A stretch of 47,248 bases of DNA from a virus: positions 1 to 47,248 of the IMG/VR virus record IMGVR_UViG_3300042446_002063. One strand, given 5' to 3'. The position numbers and the translations under genes were made by a program. Shown here piece by piece: positions 14,853 through 23,300 of this stretch. Numbering within the stretch: position 1 is the first letter of the stretch; each line of letters starts with the position of its first letter. Below the pieces are notes generated by a model. It saw only the letters and a program-made list of their open reading frames with translations, did not search any database and had not been told where the DNA came from.

Positions 14853-15616
14853 GCTCTCCATTCCTTTACGTTGTAATGAAATGCGCCTGTTTGCGCCACT
14901 GTTTGTATACGCAGTCGGCAGTCTTGATATTCCCAAACCAGTTCCTTGGTCCAGGCTTCTGTTGCTGTTCCTGCTGTGTGTCGTTTCATATGCACAATCT
15001 TTGGGTACGTGCTGAATGGCATTGTGACCCGTTCTCGACCCATGATTTCTGCGGCCATAGCATATACTAGATCAGTTGACGGCGTTTCATCTGGAAACTT
15101 TATGAGTTTCTTAAACTCTGCCCAGTTGGCAAATATGTTGCTGACCCATGAAAAAAACTCTTTAGCAGTTGTACTGCGCCGCCAGTATGTGACAGCATTG
15201 TACACATCGGGCAAGTTGTTGGCATCAAACACTCGGCGATAGTTTCTTGCTGTGCTCACACGGTCTTGCCAATCTCTACAGCCAGTGGATATTACAACAT
15301 CTCTATGTCTAAACTGTGTCCACCAATGATCAATGGGACTCACAATCAACATGTCTGCTTCTAGTTTTATGGTTTCACGAAATGGCGTGAGTCTGAACAG
15401 TTGTGCATCGTTGGCAAATGGATTGACATTGGGTGTAATCTGTCTGTGATGATCATACATGGGATCAGTGTCGAGGCTGTCTGTGACCAGGCAAATACGT
15501 GCTGACGGATCCCAATAGCGTATGGTCTTGGCCAAGGTTCTAGCACAGTCCTGGTAATCCACTGTGTCGCTGTTGACTGCAACAATCACATAACCTTGTT
15601 CATCTATCGGCTGCAA
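14849..15616 (-). CDS. GT-A-like glycosyltransferase (255 aa)
   Basis: The N-terminus GYVIVAVNSDTVDY is the first strand of a nucleotide-sugar binding fold, followed by ICLVTDS. RLTPFRETIKLEADMLIV (75-92) contains the acidic E86-A-D88 site where GT-A enzymes have their DxD metal motif. The start is TTG at 15616: it has AGGAG 7 bases upstream, whereas the only nearby ATG (15603) is out of frame. It overlaps the upstream gene by 17 bases. It is a clear paralogue of that gene: both open with a (V/L)I(V/F)A(V/F)N strand and both have an LxPFxxTxxL(E/D)AD block. The probable role is transfer of a sugar from a nucleotide donor. The acceptor is unknown. Confidence 0.82.
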   Translation of the reverse strand: MQPIDEQGYVIVAVNSDTVDYQDCARTLAKTIRYWDPSARICLVTDSLDTDPMYDHHRQITPNVNPFANDAQLFRLTPFRETIKLEADMLIVSPIDHWWTQFRHRDVVISTGCRDWQDRVSTARNYRRVFDANNLPDVYNAVTYWRRSTTAKEFFSWVSNIFANWAEFKKLIKFPDETPSTDLVYAMAAEIMGRERVTMPFSTYPKIVHMKRHTAGTATEAWTKELVWEYQDCRLRIQTVAQTGAFHYNVKEWRA

Positions 15617-16421
15617 CGATGGCTCCTAAATGTTTCTTGCACATGGCGTGAAAGTCTAATCCAGCCCAACTCAGGGTTTTGAGTCTACCTTCAGTATTGG
15701 TGTATTCAATTTCATAATGATCTTGTTCCACACACTTCAACCCATGATCTGGCATGACGTTGAGCATGGGGAAGAATATCTCATGCACTGATTGTTCAGC
15801 CCCTGCTACCAGTCCCAAGGCAATGCTCAGTGCATAGTCATTGCGATAATTGCTTTGATGGATGCCGTACAAATCTCGGTAATGCTGCCAGTTGGCTCGT
15901 ATCATTTGCATACTATCAAATATGTATTGGCTGATGTTGCCACGACGGAACATCATCACAGTGGCCCACCACATGGGCATATTATACGCACCAAATGTTT
16001 CAAGGTTGGTCATACTGCTGGGATCAAATCCATCCTTGAAAGCCGCAAACTGTTGTGGTAGTGTTAGTACTTCCAATAATCGATCACTGGCCACAACATA
16101 GTCAGCATCCAGTACCAGGGTTTGATCAAACGGTGACAGTTCATAAGCCGTGATGCGTCCAGCATTGTGCCAAGTTACTGTGGCACCGTAATCAGCAAAG
16201 TGTCGTGATCCGCCAGTGTCTGGTGCTGTGACAATGACGTGTTCAAATTTGTGCTGTGCGGCGGCCGCAGGATCATCAGTTACCACTGCCACAGGCAAGT
16301 TCAAGTGGCGGCGAATGTTTTGAGCACTCCATGCTGCCATGGTAATATAGTCCGTTGCCTCATTGTTGAAAGCAAAGATCAGCACACCTTGGGTTAGCGT
16401 TTTTTGTTTAACTCGTCCCAT
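15600..16421 (-). CDS. GT-A-like glycosyltransferase (273 aa)
   Basis: The first strand is GVLIFAFNNEATDY, then LPVAVVTDD, and SPFDQTLVLDADYVV with D105-A-D107 as the expected metal and nucleotide-sugar site. MPMWWATVMMFRRGN follows, a typical acceptor-side region. The frame is open up to 16454, with in-frame ATGs at 16433 and 16421. I chose 16421 because it limits the overlap with the upstream gene to 28 bases, but no strong ribosome site decides it. It forms a tandem pair with the 255-aa gene downstream and probably arose with it by duplication. It is early in the operon that carries the radical SAM genes. Confidence 0.82.
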   Translation of the reverse strand: MGRVKQKTLTQGVLIFAFNNEATDYITMAAWSAQNIRRHLNLPVAVVTDDPAAAAQHKFEHVIVTAPDTGGSRHFADYGATVTWHNAGRITAYELSPFDQTLVLDADYVVASDRLLEVLTLPQQFAAFKDGFDPSSMTNLETFGAYNMPMWWATVMMFRRGNISQYIFDSMQMIRANWQHYRDLYGIHQSNYRNDYALSIALGLVAGAEQSVHEIFFPMLNVMPDHGLKCVEQDHYEIEYTNTEGRLKTLSWAGLDFHAMCKKHLGAIVAADR

Positions 16422-16702
16422 TCCAATTTCCATGCGTTCATTTGTTCTTGCCAACGTTCATGTGCTAGAGCAAACAAGTCTGTCACAACAATTTGCACCG
16501 GAGTTTCATACAAATCTAGTATCACAACATCCTTGTCTTGTGCGCAGGCCAACAGCACAGTCAACAAGTCTGGACCTGCCCGCCACATCCCACCCCCATA
16601 GGCAAACACCATTCGTGCTTCATACTTCTCTTTTAGCACCCGTCGAGCGGCTGCGTGATCAAATCTTGCTCGTGCGTGAGCAACCAAGGCATCAGTATTC
16701 AT
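16394..16702 (-). CDS. 102-aa conserved phage protein, first gene of the operon
   Basis: The product starts MNTDALVAHARARFDHAA and is helical and charged in its first third. FAYGGGMWRAGPDLLTVLL follows, then VVILDLYETPVQI and a Trp-rich amphipathic C-terminus (RWQEQMNAWKLEW). I recall close relatives in marine T4-like phages, where the function is unassigned. No ribosome-binding site is visible before the ATG. Instead a TATAAT hexamer ends 5 bases upstream, which points to a leaderless transcript or to a promoter whose product starts at the ATG. It overlaps the next gene. Confidence 0.85.
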   Translation of the reverse strand: MNTDALVAHARARFDHAAARRVLKEKYEARMVFAYGGGMWRAGPDLLTVLLACAQDKDVVILDLYETPVQIVVTDLFALAHERWQEQMNAWKLEWDELNKKR

Positions 16703-16707
16703 AATGC

Positions 16708-16736
16708 ATTATACAGAAAAAACAGGAAAAAGTAAA
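16708..16736 (-). promoter_or_regulatory. sigma70-like promoter for the left operon
   Basis: On the minus strand TTTACT (16736-16731) is followed after 17 bases by TATAAT (16713-16708), a perfect -10 hexamer with TG just before it. The ATG of the 102-aa gene is only 5 bases further on, so the transcript would begin at or next to the start codon. The -35 hexamer overlaps the foot of the terminator stem. This is a host-polymerase type promoter and differs from the late octamers of the virion module. Confidence 0.6.
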
Positions 16737-16753
16737 GGGGCAACAGCCCCTTT
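16727..16753 (-). terminator. rho-independent terminator after the virion module
   Basis: A hairpin with arms AAAGGGGC (16734-16741) and GCCCCTTT (16746-16753) and a 4-base loop. Read on the minus strand it is followed by ACTTTTT (down to 16727). It lies 5 bases after the stop of the 316-aa gene. The plus strand also has T's after the stem, so it could act in both directions, but all genes here are on the minus strand. Confidence 0.8.
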
Positions 16754-16757
16754 TTGG

Positions 16758-17708
16758 TTAGACTGTGGTAGCTGCCACAGTGGGTGTGCCCCAGGAGTTG
16801 GTTAGATATGTTGTTTCGGGCGGGTAGTAGGTGACAATGGTACAAGGTGCTGTACCGGGGGTGGCACCCACTGCGGCAGTACCACCAGAAATTGGGTCAC
16901 CATCCGAAGCTGACCAAAGTGTGGTGATCACCAGTGTAGTTGAAGCGGCGCCTTTGGCAATACTGTGCTGAATAAAATTGCTGGTATACGGTGCTGTATC
17001 AGCAAACTGTTTGTACACAATGGTGGCAGCGGCACCGGCTACAAGATCATCCCAACCAGTGGCAGTACTCAGTGTGGTTGGCGTGCCTGTGCCACCAATC
17101 TTTGTGGTGCCAGTATAGGCCACGCCAGCAATGGTATGGCTAGTGGCCAGGCCAGAAATATATATGTCACCACAAAGGGTTGTGGCTAGGTCATTCCATT
17201 CTGGATCACCTAAGTCACCAGTTGCAGTTTTGCTGACATCAATTTTGACTGTGCCGCCTGCGTTAAAAAAGTTTGTGGCGGATGCGGCATTGGCAAAGGT
17301 CACTGTGTTGGTAAATGTAATGGTCCAGGTTGCACCTGATGTGGCAGCAGTTTTGCTGTTGGTACCAGTCCATCCTGTATATTGTGCGCCTTGAGCATAG
17401 GCATTGTAACGATTGGTAAAGCAACTGGTGATATCAGTGTTGACTGCACTCAAGATACTAATGGTATCACCAACAGTTGGAGCTGCTCTTGCAGTGATTG
17501 TGGTAGGCTGATGAGCTGCCATATTGGTAACGGTATTCACCAAACTGGCCCACTGTGTGGCTGATACTGTCCCAGCAGTGCTAACAGTGGACAATGCTGT
17601 TTGTCCGTATGCTGTGTTCCATGTGGCATTAATGTTGGCGCCAACGTTGGTGCTTACAAAACCATTATAATCTGCTGCTTGAATTAATCCACCTGATGAA
17701 TATGTCAT
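16758..17708 (-). CDS. Ser/Thr/Ala/Gly-rich virion structural protein
   Basis: The product is 316 aa and starts MTYSSGGLIQAADYNGFV. This N-terminal block, with WNTAYGQTALSTVS after it, resembles small structural or fibre-associated proteins of cyanophages and other marine myoviruses. The rest is low in charge and rich in Thr, Ala, Gly and Ser with many short beta-type repeats (ATWTITFTNTVTFANA), as in adhesins and tail fibres. There is no enzyme motif. The ATG at 17708 has AGGA about 7 bases upstream and follows the 595-aa fibre gene by 12 bases. It is the last gene before the terminator. The probable role is in the tail fibre or receptor-facing surface. Confidence 0.75.
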   Translation of the reverse strand: MTYSSGGLIQAADYNGFVSTNVGANINATWNTAYGQTALSTVSTAGTVSATQWASLVNTVTNMAAHQPTTITARAAPTVGDTISILSAVNTDITSCFTNRYNAYAQGAQYTGWTGTNSKTAATSGATWTITFTNTVTFANAASATNFFNAGGTVKIDVSKTATGDLGDPEWNDLATTLCGDIYISGLATSHTIAGVAYTGTTKIGGTGTPTTLSTATGWDDLVAGAAATIVYKQFADTAPYTSNFIQHSIAKGAASTTLVITTLWSASDGDPISGGTAAVGATPGTAPCTIVTYYPPETTYLTNSWGTPTVAATTV

Positions 17709-17720
17709 TTTTGTTTCCTA

Positions 17721-19508
17721 TTACTTTATTGTCACAATCGCTTCGATTGTTCCTAATCCCGTTAGGTGTTTATTTTCCAGTGAGCGACCAATTACATTAA
17801 ATGCTGTGGCCTCGCCTGGCTGTGCTGCTCTAGCAACACCTTCACCGGCACTCACAAGTCTGTCACCTTTGCGAATTATACCCACACATTTTACAGGAAC
17901 TCGACCGGTCATTGCAACCGCTGGATGAGTATCATCTTCACCGGCTCCGCCGTTCATTGTGTAGGCTGGTCTTGTACTTATCACGCCAAATACATTTTCA
18001 CTTAAATCTTGCGTACTTCTGGTGATTTCTTTGACACCGCCCAGTTCTACCACAGTGCCCGGTTCTAGTAGTTCATCTGCAGCAAACCGTTCTGCAACGT
18101 CGGCGTAAAGTGCTGTGGTTGCTGTGGCAAACACACGGTTGAAATAATTACTACTTGATCCAATATTACCAATAGCATTGGTACCAATTTTTTCAATGCC
18201 AGCAACGCTGACGTTGCCAACAAAGTATGCAGTACCAGTTGATAGTACTAACACATTGCCAGTTCCACCCACATCAAAATTAATGTTGCCGCCTGCAATA
18301 CCAATGTTGCCTTCTGTGCTACCATTTACAAACTTGGTAACACTGACCCCCAAACTCAAGCCGGTCAGCTGTGATCCATTGCCAAGAATAAACGAGCCTG
18401 CAATGTTGGCCTGACTGGTGATGTTACCAGTGGCACTTACTTGTCCAGCAGTGCGCAAGTTACCTGCCTGTACATTGGCTGTGGCGCTGATTGTATCAGC
18501 CTGCACCAATGCCAAGGTATTGATATTTCCACCAATTATGTTGCCAATTGCACTTACTTGACCAGCAGTGGTCAAATTACCGCCTGAGCTGTTGCCAGTT
18601 ACTGTTAATGTTGTACCCACAGTGGCAGCATTGCTAATGGCAAATGTACCACTGGCTCCCAGTGCTGAGGCCACATTGTATGTTGTACCGCTCACATTGG
18701 CCTGAATGATTAAATTACCACCAGAAATTGCACTCTTGATGTTGGCATCTGTAGAAGTAGTGTTTACGTTAAACACGTTGGCCACACCAACAAACAAACC
18801 AGTATTGTTTTGAACACGCAAGATACCAGTTGTAGAAGTGGCTGTGTCGGTGCGCATGAACTGACTGCTGTCCAAACTGTCCAACAACTGTGAGTTAGTT
18901 GCTGATCCTGCAAATACAGCACCAGACACGCTTGCACTCAATGTAACACCTGGGAAAATAGTTGGGAACGCAACTAGTAAGGCAGCTTCAGGGATAAAAC
19001 TTGCACCATCATAAACAATGGCCACACGCACGTTGTTCACATACAAACTAGTAATGTATCGTGTGGCGCCGGTGTTATTGAGAATTGTTTCAGGAATAGC
19101 ACCAGACTGTCCTTGAGCACTGGAATAACCAGGCCCTACCACTAAGAAACTTGCACCAGTGTAGACTTTTAACTGTTGGTTTGTGGTGTCATACCACAAA
19201 TCACCAGTGACATTGCTGGCTGGTGCGCTGGCAGAAGCAGTGGCTGACCCAATGTTTTTAAATAAAGTGCCAGTGTACACTTTTAACAGTGTATTGGTTT
19301 TGTCCCACCATAACTGCCCAGTCAACGGAGCGGCTGGTGCTGTGGTATTTGATCCGCTTTCCAACAAGTGGATAAAGTTTTCATCTAAAAACTCGCCGTA
19401 ACCAGCGTAGTTTTTACCCACCAAGATCATTGAACTTGATGTGTTGATGGTACCATCAGCAATGGTAGCAAAAACTGTGCCGTCTGTTAGATTGATTGTA
19501 TATGCCAT
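17721..19508 (-). CDS. tail fibre-like protein (595 aa)
   Basis: The N-terminus YTINLTDGTVFATIADGTIN, then GYGEFLDENFIHLLES and two copies of a (Q/D)LW(W/Y)D-TxN-xxLKVYTG unit (about residues 65-83 and 101-119), form a block I associate with fibres of marine myoviruses. The middle (about 240-420) is a repetitive beta region of GNI- and GNL-type repeats with Ala, Thr and Val. The C-terminus starts at YADVAERFAADELLEPGTVV (about 463-482) and has STQDLSENVFGVIST and GRVPVKCVGIIRKGDRLVSAG, a compact domain that may cap or trimerise the fibre. The ATG at 19508 has AGGA upstream and an exact TATAAATA octamer 22 bases before it. Host-recognition proteins are usually variable, so a precise function cannot be given. 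Confidence 0.8.
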   Translation of the reverse strand: MAYTINLTDGTVFATIADGTINTSSSMILVGKNYAGYGEFLDENFIHLLESGSNTTAPAAPLTGQLWWDKTNTLLKVYTGTLFKNIGSATASASAPASNVTGDLWYDTTNQQLKVYTGASFLVVGPGYSSAQGQSGAIPETILNNTGATRYITSLYVNNVRVAIVYDGASFIPEAALLVAFPTIFPGVTLSASVSGAVFAGSATNSQLLDSLDSSQFMRTDTATSTTGILRVQNNTGLFVGVANVFNVNTTSTDANIKSAISGGNLIIQANVSGTTYNVASALGASGTFAISNAATVGTTLTVTGNSSGGNLTTAGQVSAIGNIIGGNINTLALVQADTISATANVQAGNLRTAGQVSATGNITSQANIAGSFILGNGSQLTGLSLGVSVTKFVNGSTEGNIGIAGGNINFDVGGTGNVLVLSTGTAYFVGNVSVAGIEKIGTNAIGNIGSSSNYFNRVFATATTALYADVAERFAADELLEPGTVVELGGVKEITRSTQDLSENVFGVISTRPAYTMNGGAGEDDTHPAVAMTGRVPVKCVGIIRKGDRLVSAGEGVARAAQPGEATAFNVIGRSLENKHLTGLGTIEAIVTIK

Positions 19509-19529
19509 GTCAAAGGTTCCTAGTTGCTA

Positions 19530-19537
19530 TATTTATA
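19530..19537 (-). promoter_or_regulatory. T4-type late promoter octamer TATAAATA
   Basis: The exact T4 late consensus TATAAATA is on the minus strand, 22 bases before the ATG of the fibre-like gene, with a ribosome site (AGGA) between. It overlaps the stop codon of the 202-aa gene. T4-like phages use such octamers with the gp55 sigma factor, which is not in this window. Confidence 0.65.
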
Positions 19538-20141
19538 CAGCATTTATGTTACTCAGCGTCTGTATACGCAGGGTGTAATCAATTTGAATCTGACGATTCA
19601 AACTCTTTTGTACAGGATGGAAAATTACATGTGTGATCAAGCGTAGATTATCTACAGATCCGTTCCATGTTTTTAACCCAAGTTCGTCAAACACAAATTC
19701 ACCACTGAAATTGGTTGAATTGTCAAATGCCTGTTGTTCAGGCGGTTCGCCGTAGTCCAACAAACAAGTCACAAGAATATCACTGTACACATTGCCCGAA
19801 GTGTGTAACGGGGTCATTTTGTTGTTTTCAGGGTCAGTGTCAGCTGCTGAATTGTCGTTGACCACTTTAGAATAAGTTTGATTGTACAAGTCAGCATTTT
19901 GCCCTGTGGTGTTTGGGGGCAAATAGGTGATAACTCCTGTGGGATCAACTGAACTACCGCCGTTGCCAAAGGCCATTTCATAGATATATCCAACGTTGCG
20001 ATTGCTCAGTGTTTGAGCCATGGCCAAACTGATATTCTCATAATGAATTGCGTTTTTCTTGTCTACCAAAATTTCGCCAGTGTTGGGGTCATGTATCTTG
20101 ACAAATCCTTCAATTTTGCACAGTCCGGGTTGAATAATCAT
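19533..20141 (-). CDS. tail-region virion protein (202 aa)
   Basis: The product starts MIIQPGLCKIEGFVKIHDP and includes MAFGNGGSSVDPTGVITYLP, ADLYNQTYSKVV, and a beta-rich C-terminus ending in RQIQIDYTLRIQTLS. It has no enzyme motif, signal peptide or membrane segment. I know this general type from marine myoviruses as an unassigned structural protein near the tail fibre genes. The ATG overlaps the stop of the 49-aa gene in the GCATGA arrangement, with GGAGGGCAGGG just upstream as ribosome site. The likely role is as a baseplate or fibre connector. Confidence 0.75.
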   Translation of the reverse strand: MIIQPGLCKIEGFVKIHDPNTGEILVDKKNAIHYENISLAMAQTLSNRNVGYIYEMAFGNGGSSVDPTGVITYLPPNTTGQNADLYNQTYSKVVNDNSAADTDPENNKMTPLHTSGNVYSDILVTCLLDYGEPPEQQAFDNSTNFSGEFVFDELGLKTWNGSVDNLRLITHVIFHPVQKSLNRQIQIDYTLRIQTLSNINAV

Positions 20142-20287
20142 GCCCTGCCCTCCACATAGGTTTTTTGAGTTTTTGGATCAAAAATTCTCATGTGCGCTTG
20201 CACACTTATTGTGCCGGTTTCATTTGGGCGGCGAGGAGCAGGCTGTTGAGTCTGCTGTTTGTTCTGATCTTGTGGTGTATTTGCCAT
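20138..20287 (-). CDS. 49-aa protein between the giant gene and the 202-aa tail gene
   Basis: A small gene seen by reading the gap. The ATG at 20287 (an in-frame ATG at 20293 adds two residues) leads to a frame whose TGA overlaps the ATG at 20141. The product has a Gln/Pro-rich N-terminal third (MANTPQDQNKQQTQQPAP), then RRPNETGTISVQAHMRIF and ends TYVEGRA. The C-terminal half (HMRIFDPKTQK) resembles the start of the 202-aa protein (VKIHDPNTGE), as if a short beta-hairpin were shared. Gene size, tight packing and coupling support it. The function is unknown; probably a virion component. Confidence 0.68.
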   Translation of the reverse strand: MANTPQDQNKQQTQQPAPRRPNETGTISVQAHMRIFDPKTQKTYVEGRA

Positions 20288-20294
20288 GGTCATT

Positions 20295-20302
20295 TATTTA
20301 TC
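20295..20302 (-). promoter_or_regulatory. late-promoter-like octamer GATAAATA
   Basis: GATAAATA on the minus strand lies in the 19-base gap after the giant gene. It ends 1 base before an ATG (20293) and 7 bases before the next in-frame ATG (20287). If it is used, the mRNA would start at or inside the 49-aa gene, or serve mainly the 202-aa gene behind it. Confidence 0.45.
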
Positions 20303-20306
20303 CGTG

Positions 20307-23300
20307 TTATCTGTCACACAAAAACCTTGCAGCTACAGTATCAGTTTCTTGCAGTGCAATACCATTGCTGGGCGTGCCAACACCAGGCTCGTACCAAGTT
20401 TTTCCGCGTCGTTGCAAGATAGTTACTTCGCTGCCAGCTGCTGGCGCAGAGTAAGTGTTATCAACAATAAACTCAATAGCCAATGGGTCAAATAGCGAAA
20501 CAATATAACGATATTGACTATCAGCTGTGGTGTTGCTGTAGTTGTATTGGCGTGTGCCGCCTACGTATACTTCAATGCTTTCAACATACACAGTGCTTGA
20601 ATCACCAAAATCAGCAATGTCAATATTGGGTGCATAGAACACTGCTGTGGTGCCATCGCCCATGCTGGTGTCTTTGACCACGTAGTCTTGATACTGAACA
20701 TTCAACAAGTTACCGCGTCCAAAGTCGTACACATCTGTACCCACCAAGTGATTGGCTGCTGCTGTACCAGCTGTGCCGCGTTGTAATCCAGAAACTGTGT
20801 TTAAGGCAGTGTTCCGATAACGATACATGATTCGTTCGCCATTGATAGATACCACACCAAATACACCTGCTGGCAAATTGGGCTCAGTCAACGCTGCTGC
20901 ATTTTCCACATAAATTATGTCAGCAGTGCTACTCAGCGCTTGCGCCAATGTTGTTGTTGTAGAAGTAGTTATTCTATATGTGGCTTGTACTCCGCGCATG
21001 TCTTGGAAAATACGAAAGGCTGTTGCTTCCGGCACAATTGAATTTGTAAATTCAGTTACAATTAATGTTTGGTTGTTATTAATCACTCCCTGCGCTAATA
21101 TTAAATATTGTCCTTGAATAGTATAGTCACTGCCTTCAAACAGTCTGTAACCATCTAATGTGACCCATAATCTGCTGGCATCAATGTTAGTGCGCAGCAA
21201 ATCAAAATCGTTGACTGGTACAGATGTTCCTAGTTCAAACGAGAACTCGCCAGGAAGTGGTTGTCCAGGATCGTTTAGAGTTGGACTGTCATAGTCTGTT
21301 GTGTCATATTCTTGATAAATGGTACCACTAGTTGAGACTGGTCCAGTAAATGTCAATGTCAATGCATTTTGTTGGCTGGTGTCATTCCATGTAACCACGC
21401 TGAGTACATCGTTTTGATTCAAAGTAGATACAATTTGCAACAATGCACTAAATGATGCTGCTGATGGGTCATAGGCAAACAAGCAATCAGCCAAAGTTGA
21501 TACTGCAATCAAAATTACGTCTCCACTTTGCGGATTGTTTTCAAACACAACTTGTCGTCCAGGAACATTGCTGCCGTCCCAGTTTGTGACACTGTAAGTA
21601 CCATCTTCGGCGCCAAATGATTGTTTTTGCAACACACCATTCACATACACTTGTATGTCATTGACCGCATCAATACTGCTCTGCAAGAAACTGGTGCCCA
21701 TGCGTTGTGGTAGTCCAAAACTAGATGTGGTGCCATCACCAATCCATTCTATACAACTTGGGCCAAGTATTCTATATCCATTGACCATGACAATCATGTT
21801 GGCTGGATTAGTTCCAACTGGTGGGTTCTCTAAAGTCACTGCCCCATTGGTAATAATTGTTTGATCTACAATAAATGTTTCAATTTCTGGAGTGCTCCAG
21901 TTCTGATAATTTGTAGGAACAAATTTTGCTGTTAATTCACCAATCCAAGTAGCTTCATCATTGATTAATGCAACTTCAGTTGTGCCATTTTCAGTGATAG
22001 TAATAGCATTCATAGAGTCATCAATTATGCTTAGAATTGTGTAATTTGTTTCAGTCAATACACCACCTAGGCTATAACCTGAGAATGTAACTGTTTGTCC
22101 CACAGACAAATTAGATGTTGATCCCAGTAACACAATGGCATTGCCCAAGGCTTGAGTATCAGCAACTACAATACTAGCGGCATTTCCTAGAACTACAACT
22201 GCTATTCCATCAGTTGCTAAAACGCTGGCAGTAATGGCCAGTCTAGTATATGTGGTGGGATTAAACGGCAACCAGTAATTGGTATCGGTCAATGTGATAC
22301 CTGCAGGTACTGTTTGTACTGCTCTATAATAATTTCCTTTGGGGGACCCAGTCATTGATCCTGTTGCAGTAGACAACACAAATGGAGTTGTTGCGCCGGC
22401 AATCTCGCTGATGTAAAATTGTGTACTGTTTACTATATTTTGCACATAGTATGTTTGACCAGCAACAATGCCGCCAAATGTAGTACCTGAAAACACAATA
22501 GGTTGTCCCACTGTCATTGCACTGGTGTTGTTGCAAGTAACTATGTTAGCACCGCTAACAGTGCTGGTAACTGTAATTTGGGTGTCATTAAAGATAATAT
22601 CCAAGGCTTGATATGTGTTATTCAAGTTCCATGCTTGACTGATTGTGTAAGGACGCAACTGAGGTATTGCCACTATTTTGCCGTTTATAAACACATATGC
22701 TTCTACAATTTCGGCATAATTTACTGGTAGAATTATAATGTTGTTATCTGCTACAACTGTGGCACCATCATAATTTCCTCGGAACAACTGGCTACCACCA
22801 CCCACTTCATAAACATCAATAACAACAATGTCAAATGCAGATACACTGTTAACGTTAATAATGGTTACATATTGTTCGTTCCAGTTTACAGTATAATCAA
22901 TATCTTCAGTTAGTACTTGTCCAGTGGTTAAATTAGAAACAACTATGTTGAATGGGTGTTCTACAACGTCGGCCCAACTGTAATCAAATGTAATCCCTGG
23001 CTCAAAAGTATAACGAATTGTACCAATTTGGAAACCGTGCCCGTCAAAAGTCCAGTCAGATCCTGGGCGTGTGTAGATACGCATGTCCATGGTGTCATAT
23101 TCAGCACCATTGATCAATTCTTCAGGTGCATGTCCTTCGTAAGGACCAACAAACTCACCACCGTCAACATTGATGTCTGACGGGCGGGTGCCAAGATAAA
23201 TGTCTGCAAATTCACTTTGATAATTGGCATCTAGTGTTTGTGTACCGGTGAAATATTCGCCCCAAACTTGAACTCCTGGATAATCTACTCCATCTACCAG

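Noticed and set aside
14853-14936. Longer start for the 111-aa gene (and 11245, 14572, 16454 for other genes)
   Set aside because: The longer starts create large overlaps without ribosome sites; the chosen internal starts give short overlaps, mostly with a plausible ribosome site.
16758-20141. Diversity-generating retroelement acting on the tail fibre genes
   Set aside because: No reverse transcriptase and no template/variable repeat pair is visible in the window.
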